From: Leptospira johnsonii
GTDB taxonomy: Bacteria > Spirochaetota > Leptospiria > Leptospirales > Leptospiraceae
Length of the DNA stretch: 64,000 nt
Assembly (NCBI RefSeq): GCF_003112675.1
Contig: NZ_BFAY01000011.1
Location: 310,001-374,000, forward strand
Reading direction: 5' to 3'
Positions 46,730 to 55,099 of this stretch are shown one piece after another; the first letter of the stretch is position 1; each line of letters opens with the position of its first letter. The notes beneath the pieces are model-generated. The model was not told the DNA's origin. It did no database searches and saw nothing but the letters and a program-made list of their open reading frames with translations. The position numbers and the translations under genes were made by a program.

Positions 46730-46752
46730 AGCGTTTTTAACTCCTTACTTTA

Positions 46753-46784
46753 TTAACAAATCTGAATTCAGACTTGTTTGTTAA
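46753..46784 (-). repeat. inverted repeat between the EF-G paralogue and tuf
   Basis: A central TCTGAATTCAGA palindrome (46761-46772) is flanked by TTAACAAA and TTTGTTAA (46753-46760, 46777-46784). The stop codon of the EF-G-like gene lies within the outer arm. It can form a bulged hairpin on the transcript just before the tuf ribosome-binding site; no T-run follows, so it is not a standard terminator. Confidence 0.45.
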
Positions 46785-48661
46785 AACAATACAGAATGGT
46801 TATCAAAGTCGAAAAGGGTGTCCAAAGATAGGACGCCCCTTCCCTGTGCCATATTTCTAAGGACACCGCTAAAGCCAAGCAAGTTTTGCGTAGAAGCGCT
46901 TGCCTGGATCAAATGACGCCCTTCGGTCAACTCAGTGACCTTACGAATCTTCGCGTCCCTCTTGGCCAAACTGGCCAATATGTCTCCGAGATATTGATTC
47001 GGTGTAAGAATCTCTATCTCGGAAAGGGGACCAATGAAATCCGAATGATCCGGAATTATGTCCTTTAAACCTTTGATGACAGCTACTTTAATCAGGGAAG
47101 AAAGATCGAAAGACTTTGTCTCACTTGGAGACTCGTAACCCTCGACGATCATTTGTAGACCGAGAACTTCTTCTCCATCTATTCCCCGGGCGGTGACTTC
47201 CGTAAACGCGGATGAAATCGCCTCTTTGATCGGATCAGCTAGCTGAACATTAAACCGCACTCCCTTAGAAAAGTTGTGAGAACTTTCCAAGGACGCGAGC
47301 ACCTGTCCGCTCGAGATTTTTTGATCGAACGCGGTATGCTGAAATGCGACCTTTTGAACCAAATTTTTCCATAGAGCAAATCTTGCAACCTTGATTCCGC
47401 TCGTTTGAAAGCTTTTCGAAAAAGACTCTCTCAAACGAGAGAGAGAGATCTCTAAATGCAACTCTCCAGTGCCTGATAAGCGAAATTGCCCGGTCTCGGA
47501 GAGGATATCTACACTCACCGCTTCATCCAGCCAGGCCAGATCTTGGAGACGATCCCAAAGTTCCTGTCGATCTTCTTCTTTTTCCGGCTCTATCAAGATC
47601 TGAAATTGTTTTCTGATGGGAGCGAGTAGTGTTTTGGTCGCGCCATCTGCATTATGTCTCGCAAGAATTTCTCCGGGAGTCCAGTTAAGAAGAGAGGTTG
47701 TTGCGAGAAGTTCTCCGATTTCTCCTTTGGAAACTTCTTCATAGTCTCTTGCGGAAATCTGATATAAGTTCTCTATCTTGTGTTTTGTTTCTCCATGTAG
47801 GAAGAAGTCCCCAACCCTGATGGATGCGAGTGTTTGGAAATGAAGAAGTTTCCCAAGTTCGGGATGAATCTCTCTTTTGAAAGCAATCCCAGCAAGATCT
47901 TTAGAAGAAGGTGGAGCAGGCTTTCCATGAGCAAGGACTTCCAAGAATGCAAGCAGCTCCTTTACTCCAAGGCCTTGGAGAGCGGAACCTCCGAGCACCG
48001 GAAAAATTTTCCCTCCCCAGAATCCTTTTACTAAACCTTGGAGGGCAAGCTTGGGGAGAAGTTTATGATCCTTAAGATATTCTTCGGAAAGGCCGTGATC
48101 CCATTCAATGAGCGGTAGGAGCTCCGACTCCTGACCTTCTCCCTTTAACACAGGAATACTTCCGTCTTCTTTAAAAAGGAGGATGGGCTCCTTTCCTAAG
48201 GCGACTTCCAGATCCACCAAAGGGGAAAGTATATCCGCTCCGGGACGATCCAGTTTATTTAGAAAAAATAATATTGGTTTTCCTGATTTTCGAAGGGCCT
48301 CCACATTTTGGAAGGTCTGGGATTTTAGTCCTTCGAACGAATCTATGAGAACCAGGCCAAAATCGGAAACGAGAAGGGAGGCATTTGCTTGGGATTGAAA
48401 ATCCAAATGCCCAGGATTGTCCACGAACTGCAAAATGACCCTAGGCTTTTCAGGATCAGGGTAAGGGATCCTGGCCACAGTCGACTGGATAGAAATTCCT
48501 CTTTCTATCTCTTCAGGAAGATAGTCCGACTCTGTGGTACCTTCTTCTATTCTACCCGGCGCGGAAATTTTGCCGGTCTCGAATAAGATCCTCTCTAAGA
48601 GTGTGGTTTTGCCCGCATCAATATGCGCGAATATTCCTGGATTTAAGAATGGTACTGACAT
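46781..48661 (-). CDS. elongation factor G-like translational GTPase (EF-G paralogue)
   Basis: 626 residues, shorter than canonical EF-G (about 690-705). G1 AHIDAGKTTLLERIL at about 12-26, switch I GTTESDYLPEEIERGISIQSTVA at about 42-64, G3 FVDNPGHLDF at about 79-88 with Asn in place of the usual Thr of DTPGH, and G4 NKLDRPGAD at about 136-144. Domains II-V follow; domain IV has an EF-G-like fold at about 415-540 with a shortened tip. The N-terminal motif resembles EF-G2/tetracycline-protection-type proteins more than the housekeeping factor. It may act in ribosome recycling or protection (inference). It lies upstream of tuf on the same strand. Confidence 0.85.
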   Translation of the reverse strand: MSVPFLNPGIFAHIDAGKTTLLERILFETGKISAPGRIEEGTTESDYLPEEIERGISIQSTVARIPYPDPEKPRVILQFVDNPGHLDFQSQANASLLVSDFGLVLIDSFEGLKSQTFQNVEALRKSGKPILFFLNKLDRPGADILSPLVDLEVALGKEPILLFKEDGSIPVLKGEGQESELLPLIEWDHGLSEEYLKDHKLLPKLALQGLVKGFWGGKIFPVLGGSALQGLGVKELLAFLEVLAHGKPAPPSSKDLAGIAFKREIHPELGKLLHFQTLASIRVGDFFLHGETKHKIENLYQISARDYEEVSKGEIGELLATTSLLNWTPGEILARHNADGATKTLLAPIRKQFQILIEPEKEEDRQELWDRLQDLAWLDEAVSVDILSETGQFRLSGTGELHLEISLSRLRESFSKSFQTSGIKVARFALWKNLVQKVAFQHTAFDQKISSGQVLASLESSHNFSKGVRFNVQLADPIKEAISSAFTEVTARGIDGEEVLGLQMIVEGYESPSETKSFDLSSLIKVAVIKGLKDIIPDHSDFIGPLSEIEILTPNQYLGDILASLAKRDAKIRKVTELTEGRHLIQASASTQNLLGFSGVLRNMAQGRGVLSLDTLFDFDNHSVLF

Positions 48662-48718
48662 GGTCTCCGGCCGCTGGTCGAAACACCATTCGCCCGTTTG
48701 TGTAAGACTAAGTCAATA

Positions 48719-50017
48719 TTATCCGCGGAGTTGGATCTTCTTGGTCCTACAGATCTCTGCGTAACGAAGCGCGCTCAACCTAGGTTTTCTTTTCATTGTA
48801 GTGTAATCTACTTCTACCAAGCCGAAGCGAGGTCCATAACCGTCATTCCATTCTAAGTTATCCAGAAAGGACCAATGATAATAACGTTCTACTTTCACAC
48901 CTTCGTCCAAAAGAAGTTTGATCTGGTAGAGATGATCCACGATATATTTTTCTCTCTTCTCGTCTTTCTCGTCCGGAATTCCATTCTCTGTGATATAGAT
49001 CGGAAGTTTGTATTTGTCCCAGGCGCGATGACAAACCTTGTGGAGTCCCTCAGGATAAATTTCCCAGCCCAGGTCATTTTTCTCTGAATCCGAAATATTA
49101 GGATCCACCAATGGTGTAGCGAATAGATTTCCTGGATTATAACTCGCCTTGAATAGATGGCGTGAATAATAATTGATCCCAATAAAATCGCAGAAGATCC
49201 CCCTTCCTTCCGGATATCCGAAGCCCAAAGGGAAACAAAGTTTACCCTCTACAAAACCTTTCATATGGATCTCGTGAAATAGATAATCGCTTAGAAAACG
49301 ACCGAGTTTAGCAAGCGGATGAGAATTAAAAGGTTCGAATATAGCAAGATGATGTGCGAAACCTACTTTTGTTTCTCCTGCGAAACCGAGATCCTTGCGG
49401 ATCTTATGAATGAGTTTATAAGATTTCAAATGAGAGATCACTAGACGTTTAGTGACTTTCATATAAGCTGCTATATCACCGTGACTTCCCGGAGGATATT
49501 TTCCATCCATATAGCTATCGTTTGCGAATACATTTGGCTCATTGATGGTGCACCATTCTGAAACGAGGTCCCCAAAACTTTTTGTAGAGAAGTCCACAAA
49601 TCGAATAAAGTCCTCGACCGCATTGTCGGAGAGCCATCCTCCTTTTTCTTGGAACCATTGAGGGCAAGAAAAATGATGAAGAGTGACAAGAGGTTTGATT
49701 CCAGCTTTTATCAGTCTTTGAAATTCATCTCTATAATGTTCTACAGCTTCCTTAGACCATTCTCCTTGTTTTGGCTCTATTCTACTCCACTCAATACTCA
49801 TTCTATAACATTCTTGGTGAAGTTGAGAAAGGAGTTCTATATCTTCTACATATCTTCGATAATGATCCGCTCCGGTAATGGAAGATTCTCCATTACCCAC
49901 TTTTCCGATCAGAGACCAAGCATACCAATTATTGTAAATGTCTCCTCCTTCTATCTGAGTTGCAGCGGTTGCGGAACCCAATAAAAATTCTTTAGGAAGT
50001 TCGAAACTTTTAGACAT
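48719..50017 (-). CDS. glycoside hydrolase family 1 beta-glucosidase-like enzyme
   Basis: 432 residues. The GH1 retaining machinery is intact: the acid/base Glu in WCTINEPNVFA at about 163-173, and the nucleophile Glu in YITENGIPDE at about 343-352; FLLGSATAATQIEGG and RMSIEWSRIEP at the N-terminus and YYHWSFLDNLEWNDGY near the C-terminus are the usual sugar-binding strands. It hydrolyses beta-glucosides or related beta-glycosides; there is no signal peptide, so the enzyme is cytoplasmic. Its start lies eight bases inside the end of the TetR gene, so regulator and enzyme form one operon. No sugar transporter lies nearby. Confidence 0.92.
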   Translation of the reverse strand: MSKSFELPKEFLLGSATAATQIEGGDIYNNWYAWSLIGKVGNGESSITGADHYRRYVEDIELLSQLHQECYRMSIEWSRIEPKQGEWSKEAVEHYRDEFQRLIKAGIKPLVTLHHFSCPQWFQEKGGWLSDNAVEDFIRFVDFSTKSFGDLVSEWCTINEPNVFANDSYMDGKYPPGSHGDIAAYMKVTKRLVISHLKSYKLIHKIRKDLGFAGETKVGFAHHLAIFEPFNSHPLAKLGRFLSDYLFHEIHMKGFVEGKLCFPLGFGYPEGRGIFCDFIGINYYSRHLFKASYNPGNLFATPLVDPNISDSEKNDLGWEIYPEGLHKVCHRAWDKYKLPIYITENGIPDEKDEKREKYIVDHLYQIKLLLDEGVKVERYYHWSFLDNLEWNDGYGPRFGLVEVDYTTMKRKPRLSALRYAEICRTKKIQLRG

Positions 50018-50684
50018 GTAAATTCTCCTTTTTTTCTCCAGGACCTTCTTTCGTTTCTAAAGCAAGGACCAATAGATCTATTTGTGTTTGTACAAGTTCC
50101 ATACCGTTCACTCCGAATTCTCTAGGGATCAAAGTTTCTCTTAGAGCGACTCTCTGACCGAGGCCCCAAAGAACTGTCGTAATTGTAGGAACTATAATTG
50201 CTTTGGAAGAAGGGATACTGAGACTTCTGTCCACTTCTCCCCTTTCTAAAATTTGTGTGATGAGTTTTTCTGTGATTTGGAACTCTGCGAATAAGGACTC
50301 TTCGGAAGAAGCATCCAATTGAAAAGTGCTACGTTCTCTGAATACAAAGTCGAACTCTGCGGTAAAACGAAGCAAAGGTTTATTGGTTTCCAAATACTTA
50401 GCTAAAGTTTTGAGAAAGGAGATAAGTTCCTCTCTTCCGGAAAGGCTTAAACTTCTAAGCTGCTGAAATGTTTGGAGCTGGAAATCATTCCAAGGAGAGA
50501 GAAGTTTTCTAAGAACTGCAATACTGAGCGCTTCTTTCGTATCGAAATAACGATATAGATTTCGCCTGGTGCAAGATGCCTTGGTGGCAATGTCTTCCAT
50601 GGAAACTTCTATGAGCCCTTTGGTCAGAAATAGGGATTCTGCGGCTTCTAAGACAAGTTCTCGTGTCTGCTCCCTTGTGCCCAC
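50010..50684 (-). CDS. TetR family transcriptional regulator of the beta-glucosidase operon
   Basis: About 224 residues from GTG 50684. The HTH is at about 15-55 (VLEAAESLFLTKGLIEVSMEDIATKASCTRRNLYRYFDTKEAL). I reject the longer frame starting ATG 50720, because that start lies inside a perfect 35-base palindrome; GTG 50684 has GAGGGG just upstream. The protein overlaps the downstream GH1 gene by eight bases. It should repress its own operon by binding the palindrome at 50694-50728. Confidence 0.85.
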   Translation of the reverse strand: MGTREQTRELVLEAAESLFLTKGLIEVSMEDIATKASCTRRNLYRYFDTKEALSIAVLRKLLSPWNDFQLQTFQQLRSLSLSGREELISFLKTLAKYLETNKPLLRFTAEFDFVFRERSTFQLDASSEESLFAEFQITEKLITQILERGEVDRSLSIPSSKAIIVPTITTVLWGLGQRVALRETLIPREFGVNGMELVQTQIDLLVLALETKEGPGEKKENLHV

Positions 50685-50693
50685 ATTCCCCTC

Positions 50694-50728
50694 TTTGAAA
50701 AATGTCACATATTGTGACATTTTTCAAA
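50694..50728. promoter_or_regulatory. perfect 35-bp palindrome, probable TetR autoregulatory operator
   Basis: Arms TTTGAAAAATGTCACA and TGTGACATTTTTCAAA (16 bases each, no mismatch) flank TAT. It lies ten bases before the GTG start of the TetR gene. A TTGACG (minus strand, 50756-50751) could be the -35 of a weak promoter whose -10 would fall at its edge. Confidence 0.8.
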
Positions 50729-50874
50729 AAATGGACCGGAAACAAAGAATCGTCAAGTCTTGTTTTCTCTAAAATCAGGAAAGAAGAAGGGCCATTTTTA
50801 ATAGCTGGAATTTATATTACAAATAGCAAGTATCGGGTTTCGAGTTTTATCTTTCTTACCTATACTTTGGAAAC

Positions 50875-51735
50875 ATGAAAGGGCAACAAAACACCGACTT
50901 CGATAGGATTGCAGATGCGATCTTCTATCTTCGTAAAAATTTCAAAACTCAACCGAGCCTGGAAGATGTAGCAGGCAAACTCAAACTTAGTCCTCATCAT
51001 TTCCAGAGAATGTTTACCGACTGGGCAGGAGTAAGTCCGAAGAAGTTTTTGCAATATACCACTCTGGAATATGCAAAAGGTTTATTGAAGGAGACTGGAT
51101 CTTCTTTATTGGACACAGCCTTGGACTCGGGACTTTCCGGAACAGGAAGACTACACGATCTATTTATCAATATAGAAGGAATGACTCCTGGAGAATACAA
51201 GAATGGAGGAAAGGACCTTTCGATTAACTATAGTTATGCGGAATGTCCTTTCGGAAATTTGCTAGTGGCATCTACTCCAAAAGGAATTTGTTATATTTCG
51301 TTTTTTGAAAACGAGAAGAAGGTATTCCAGGAATTAAAAGCCATCTTTCCGAACGCGACTTATAATCAAACGGTAGATATGATCCAACAAAACGCCTTAT
51401 TCATATTCACTCATGATTGGAGTCAATTAGGTAAGATCAAATTACATCTGAAAGGTACAGACTTCCAACTCAAGGTCTGGGAAACTCTTTTGAAAATTCC
51501 AATGGGAAAACTTTCTACCTATGGACAGATAGGAGAACAAATGGGAAACCCTAAGGCGACCAGAGCCATAGGCACTGCGATCGGAAATAATCCAGTGGCA
51601 TTTCTAATTCCCTGTCATAGAATAATCCGTTCTTCTGGAGAATTCGGAGAATATCATTGGGGAGATTCACGCAAAGTGGCAATGATCGGCTGGGAGGCTG
51701 CTAAGACGGATTTGGTCAATAGGAACGATCTATGA
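50875..51735 (+). CDS. AraC-type HTH / methylated-DNA-protein-cysteine methyltransferase (Ada-like without N-terminal zinc domain)
   Basis: 286 residues. An AraC-type double HTH covers about 12-105 (SLEDVAGKLKLSPHHFQRMF, then LLDTALDSGLSGTGRLHDLF), and the O6-alkylguanine methyltransferase domain about 118-275 with the acceptor Cys in FLIPCHRIIRSSGEFGEYHWG at about 241-261 and FQLKVWETLLKIPMGKLSTYGQIG. The N-terminal Cys domain of E. coli Ada, which senses methylphosphotriesters, is absent, so activation must differ. The methyltransferase repairs O6-methylguanine. It is followed by an alkB-like gene with an ATGA overlap, an alkylation-response operon. Confidence 0.92.
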   Translation: MKGQQNTDFDRIADAIFYLRKNFKTQPSLEDVAGKLKLSPHHFQRMFTDWAGVSPKKFLQYTTLEYAKGLLKETGSSLLDTALDSGLSGTGRLHDLFINIEGMTPGEYKNGGKDLSINYSYAECPFGNLLVASTPKGICYISFFENEKKVFQELKAIFPNATYNQTVDMIQQNALFIFTHDWSQLGKIKLHLKGTDFQLKVWETLLKIPMGKLSTYGQIGEQMGNPKATRAIGTAIGNNPVAFLIPCHRIIRSSGEFGEYHWGDSRKVAMIGWEAAKTDLVNRNDL

Positions 51736-52334
51736 ATTTGTTCAGAGAGGAAACGGATCGAAATCTTTTACCTTACGAAGGGATCGTACAATATTTCGGT
51801 CCCGTTCTTTCCAGATCTTCTGCAAATGATTATTTGGAAACACTTCTGAAAAATATTCCCTGGAAAAACGACGAGGCGATTATTTTCGGGAAACATATTA
51901 TCACAAAAAGAATGGTGGCTTGGTATGGAGATGCGGATTACCAATATACATATTCTAATACCACTAAAAAGGCGCTCTCTTGGACAAAAGAACTTTCCGA
52001 GCTTAGGGATTTAGCGGAAAAAATCACTGGGACAAAATTTAACTCCTGCTTACTCAATTTATACAATAATGGAGAAGAAGGAATGGCTTGGCATAGCGAC
52101 GACGAAAAGGCCTTAGGCAAAAATTCCACAATCGCTTCTCTATCCTTGGGAGCAGAAAGAAAATTCTACTTCAAACATAAGTCCACGAAAGAACAGATTT
52201 CCTTAATATTAGAACATGGAAGTTTATTAGTTATGAAGGGAGAAACCCAAGAACGTTGGTTGCACAGTCTGCCTAAAACCAAATCTGTCAAACACCCAAG
52301 AATCAATCTGACTTTTAGAACAATGCTCTATTAA
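51732..52334 (+). CDS. alkB: AlkB-like 2-oxoglutarate/Fe(II)-dependent DNA dealkylase
   Basis: 200 residues. The iron-binding HxD pair is in EGMAWHSDDEK at about 114-124 and the distal His in RWLHSLPKTK at about 175-184; the Arg that binds 2-oxoglutarate is in HPRINLTFR at the end. It removes methyl groups from 1-methyladenine and 3-methylcytosine in DNA or RNA by oxidation. Length fits AlkB-like ABH2-type proteins. It overlaps the Ada-like gene by four bases, so the two repair functions are co-expressed. Confidence 0.9.
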   Translation: MNLFREETDRNLLPYEGIVQYFGPVLSRSSANDYLETLLKNIPWKNDEAIIFGKHIITKRMVAWYGDADYQYTYSNTTKKALSWTKELSELRDLAEKITGTKFNSCLLNLYNNGEEGMAWHSDDEKALGKNSTIASLSLGAERKFYFKHKSTKEQISLILEHGSLLVMKGETQERWLHSLPKTKSVKHPRINLTFRTMLY

Positions 52335-53380
52335 GACAAAGGTTCCAGAAACTTTCGAGCCAAACAAGCCGCGGCATAGTATGCCGGAGAAGGATTGAAT
52401 TCATATTCTTTCAAACATACTTCCGTAAATTTGATAGCATGCTCGTCTCCATGTTCTATCGCCTTATGAATCATTTCTTCTCTGGATTCATTTTCTAATC
52501 TTTCTGGCAGCGCCAGATTTACCTTTTTACCGAATGCAGAAAATAATGCCGCTCCGGACTGCCAGGAATATCTTAAGACGGACTTTTTTTCGTGCTCATT
52601 CAGAAAAGGTAATATACTTCGGAGAGCAGAAACACTCGTGACAGAATGGATAAAAACGATCGCGGAGAGATTATCTTTCACATTATTCAGGACTACTCTG
52701 GAAAATACTTCCGATAAGCCTGAGATGATCTCTTCCGGCTCGTCGGAAACATTCAGATATCCGATCACAGGAGAAAAATTTTCATAGTCTCCGAGCCCTT
52801 GCAGGGAAGAAACAATTGTGCCCGAAAAGTTTTTGGATTCTTCCGGAACAAAGTCCACCTTTTGTATAGCGTCTTCCGGCTGTAAACCTAGTAAAGAATC
52901 GAAAGAAGTAGGCAATTCCAAATAAGAAGACGCCCAAACCGCTAATCCGGAAGCAAGCTCCCTTTTCCTAAGTTTTGATTCCTTTCTAGCTAAACTTCTG
53001 ACCGCATGCCCGGTGCGGATCACTCCATGAGTAGCATCTGCACAAATTCCCGGAGCAAGTTTGACCGCCCATTCAGTGATCTTTTTTTGCCAGGGGCCTT
53101 CTTCCAACTCTGCATTAAAAAAAATTTCCCACTCAGGATACGTACCCGGAACTCCTAAGAAGTCTTTCCAATCGCCGCTATAAATTTTACTCCTAGGCTT
53201 CTTTTTTTCTAAGAATTGGTTCCCATATCTTTTCAGCCAAGGGAAGATATTCTCTTCTTTTCCCATAGTGACCAACGCTTCACAGGCCATTGGAGCATGA
53301 TTGCTTAGTCCGTTTTTTAGATCCGGACCAAAAGGTTCTAAGTATTCTAAAACTTTTTCCATGGTGTCCTCATCTTCCAT
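52331..53380 (-). CDS. questin oxidase-like protein (DUF4243)
   Basis: 349 residues. NHAPMACEALVTMG near the N-terminus, GDWKDFLG and WAVKLAPGICADATHGVIRTGHAVRSL in the middle match bacterial members of the DUF4243/questin-oxidase-like family. Some fungal homologues open anthraquinones by a Baeyer-Villiger-like oxidation; in bacteria the role is unknown. There is no signal peptide. Its stop overlaps the stop of the alkB-like gene by four bases in convergent orientation. Confidence 0.8.
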   Translation of the reverse strand: MEDEDTMEKVLEYLEPFGPDLKNGLSNHAPMACEALVTMGKEENIFPWLKRYGNQFLEKKKPRSKIYSGDWKDFLGVPGTYPEWEIFFNAELEEGPWQKKITEWAVKLAPGICADATHGVIRTGHAVRSLARKESKLRKRELASGLAVWASSYLELPTSFDSLLGLQPEDAIQKVDFVPEESKNFSGTIVSSLQGLGDYENFSPVIGYLNVSDEPEEIISGLSEVFSRVVLNNVKDNLSAIVFIHSVTSVSALRSILPFLNEHEKKSVLRYSWQSGAALFSAFGKKVNLALPERLENESREEMIHKAIEHGDEHAIKFTEVCLKEYEFNPSPAYYAAACLARKFLEPLS

Positions 53381-53416
53381 ATAACCTAGCAGCCTCCATT
53401 TTTAAGAACCATTATA

Positions 53417-54436
53417 TTAAAATAACAGAATGCTCTCGAAACCTCTTAGTATCTTGAATTGTATCCCATCTTGGGAAGTTTTTTGTATTATAAATTCCAT
53501 CGCTGTTTTCACATCGTCTCCCAGACTTAAATTCGGTTCTAAGGGCTCACTCAACGGTTTGAAAAAATTATCCCAATGCACAGGGATCACCATCTTGGGA
53601 GAAGTTTTGGTCACGGTTTCTTCGTAATATTTGGCCTTAAATCCTTCTTCTTGTTTGCCGAGCATCGCGATCCCTAAGAAGAGAACATCCGCCTTCAAAC
53701 CGTCCCAAGCATTCTCTATATAATTCGTACTTCCTTTGATCAAGATGGAATGTTTCCCATGTTCTACCAAAAAGTCGTAAGTCCCACCTTCTATATAATC
53801 CTCTGCCTTTGCGGGCTGAGACAATGCTTCAGTTAAATCAGGTCTATTCGGATCTGCGGCATTCGTTTTTCCTAAAATTTTAAAAGGAGGAGTATGCTTT
53901 GAATTTAGCACGGTGATCTTAAACTTACCTATCTGGATCTTTTTACCCGGTTGGAATAAAGCCAACTGCTCTTCAGGCAATCCTCCTCCTTTTCCAATCT
54001 GCATTGTTGAAAGTGAACCGTACAGCTTTGCGCCTGTCTCCTTAGCGATAAAAGGAGAATCCATAGAATGATCATAATGAGAATGACATACGAAGATCCC
54101 TTTTAAACGTTTAATACCAGCAAGTAGCATAACGTATTTAATTTCCTGTTCGTCCGAGGAAATTTTGGAGAACATCGTATTAAAAAGAGAAGGCCTCGAA
54201 AAGAAACCATCCGTCAATATTTGAGTTTCTCCGTCATCCAATAGAATGGAGCTAGTTCCCAAGAATACTGCCCTTACCTTTCCCTTTGGGATCTCGGAAG
54301 TAAGATCCTTAGGATCATTGCCTATAAAATGATCCTTATAGTCCTGGATATTTGCGGAAGAAGTCAGACAGTTCTGCAATAATACGACCGCAGTCAAAAG
54401 ATTAAAAAAAATGGACCTGGAACCTCTTTGATTCAT
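53417..54436 (-). CDS. MBL-fold metallo-hydrolase lipoprotein
   Basis: 339 residues. The signal peptide has a hydrophobic core and lipobox LLQNC (about 19-23). The metal-binding motif is CHSHYDHSMDSP at about 116-127, with KHTPPF and PVHWDNF giving further His ligands. LGTSSILLDDGETQILTDGFFSRP is typical of the UlaG/RomA-like (PhnP-type) subgroup. It would act outside the inner membrane. The substrate is unknown, possibly a phosphodiester such as in N-acyl-PE phospholipase-D-like members (inference). It is 36 bases upstream of the questin-oxidase-like gene. Confidence 0.85.
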   Translation of the reverse strand: MNQRGSRSIFFNLLTAVVLLQNCLTSSANIQDYKDHFIGNDPKDLTSEIPKGKVRAVFLGTSSILLDDGETQILTDGFFSRPSLFNTMFSKISSDEQEIKYVMLLAGIKRLKGIFVCHSHYDHSMDSPFIAKETGAKLYGSLSTMQIGKGGGLPEEQLALFQPGKKIQIGKFKITVLNSKHTPPFKILGKTNAADPNRPDLTEALSQPAKAEDYIEGGTYDFLVEHGKHSILIKGSTNYIENAWDGLKADVLFLGIAMLGKQEEGFKAKYYEETVTKTSPKMVIPVHWDNFFKPLSEPLEPNLSLGDDVKTAMEFIIQKTSQDGIQFKILRGFESILLF

Positions 54437-54504
54437 ACTACCTACCGAAAATAACTTTCATAAAGTTATATACACTTTAAACTTCTGCCAAGTAGAAATT
54501 CCTA

Positions 54505-55089
54505 ATGATACCAAAGTTCTTTAAGACCGGAAAGGAGTTCCGCACCTGGCTTTCCAAAAATCATAAAAAAGAATCCGAACTTCTTTTAGGCTTTTATAAA
54601 ACAAAATCCTCTAAAAAAGGAATCCCTTATGGAGAAGCGATTGACCAAGCGTTATGTTTCGGTTGGATCGATGGGGTCCGAAAGAATATAGACGAGGAAA
54701 GTTATTCTGCCCGTTTTACTCCCCGAAAGATTGGAAGTATTTGGAGTAGGGTTAATATAAAACGCATCCAAGAGTTGATCGTAGAAGGTTTGGTCCAAGA
54801 ATCCGGCCTTCAGGCCTTCCATTCCGAAAAGAAAAAAACCGCTCAATATTCTTTCGAGCAAGAGAAGATAGAGTTGCCTTCCGTTTATAAAAAGAAATTC
54901 CAGAAAAATACAAAGTCCTGGGAGTTCTTTACTGGCCAGGCTCCTTCTTACCAGCGAACTGCCATTTGGTGGGTGATCAGTCCCAAAAGGGAAGAAACCA
55001 GACTCAAACGATTGGACATCCTCATCTCAGACTCACAATCCCAAAAGAGGATAGATGCACTCAATTGGAAGAAGAAACCAAATAGCTAA
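54505..55089 (+). CDS. YdeI/OmpD-associated family protein
   Basis: 194 residues. KEFRTWLSKNHKKESELLLGFYKTKSSKKGIPYGEAIDQALCFGWIDGVRKNID and FTPRKIGSIWSRVNIKRIQELI are the YdeI signature. The C-terminus ends in the WWVISPKREETRLKRLDILI motif. YdeI-type proteins are linked in enterobacteria with resistance to polymyxin or bacteriocins, but the mechanism is not known. It is monocistronic. Confidence 0.85.
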   Translation: MIPKFFKTGKEFRTWLSKNHKKESELLLGFYKTKSSKKGIPYGEAIDQALCFGWIDGVRKNIDEESYSARFTPRKIGSIWSRVNIKRIQELIVEGLVQESGLQAFHSEKKKTAQYSFEQEKIELPSVYKKKFQKNTKSWEFFTGQAPSYQRTAIWWVISPKREETRLKRLDILISDSQSQKRIDALNWKKKPNS

Positions 55090-55099
55090 ATTTCTAAAA

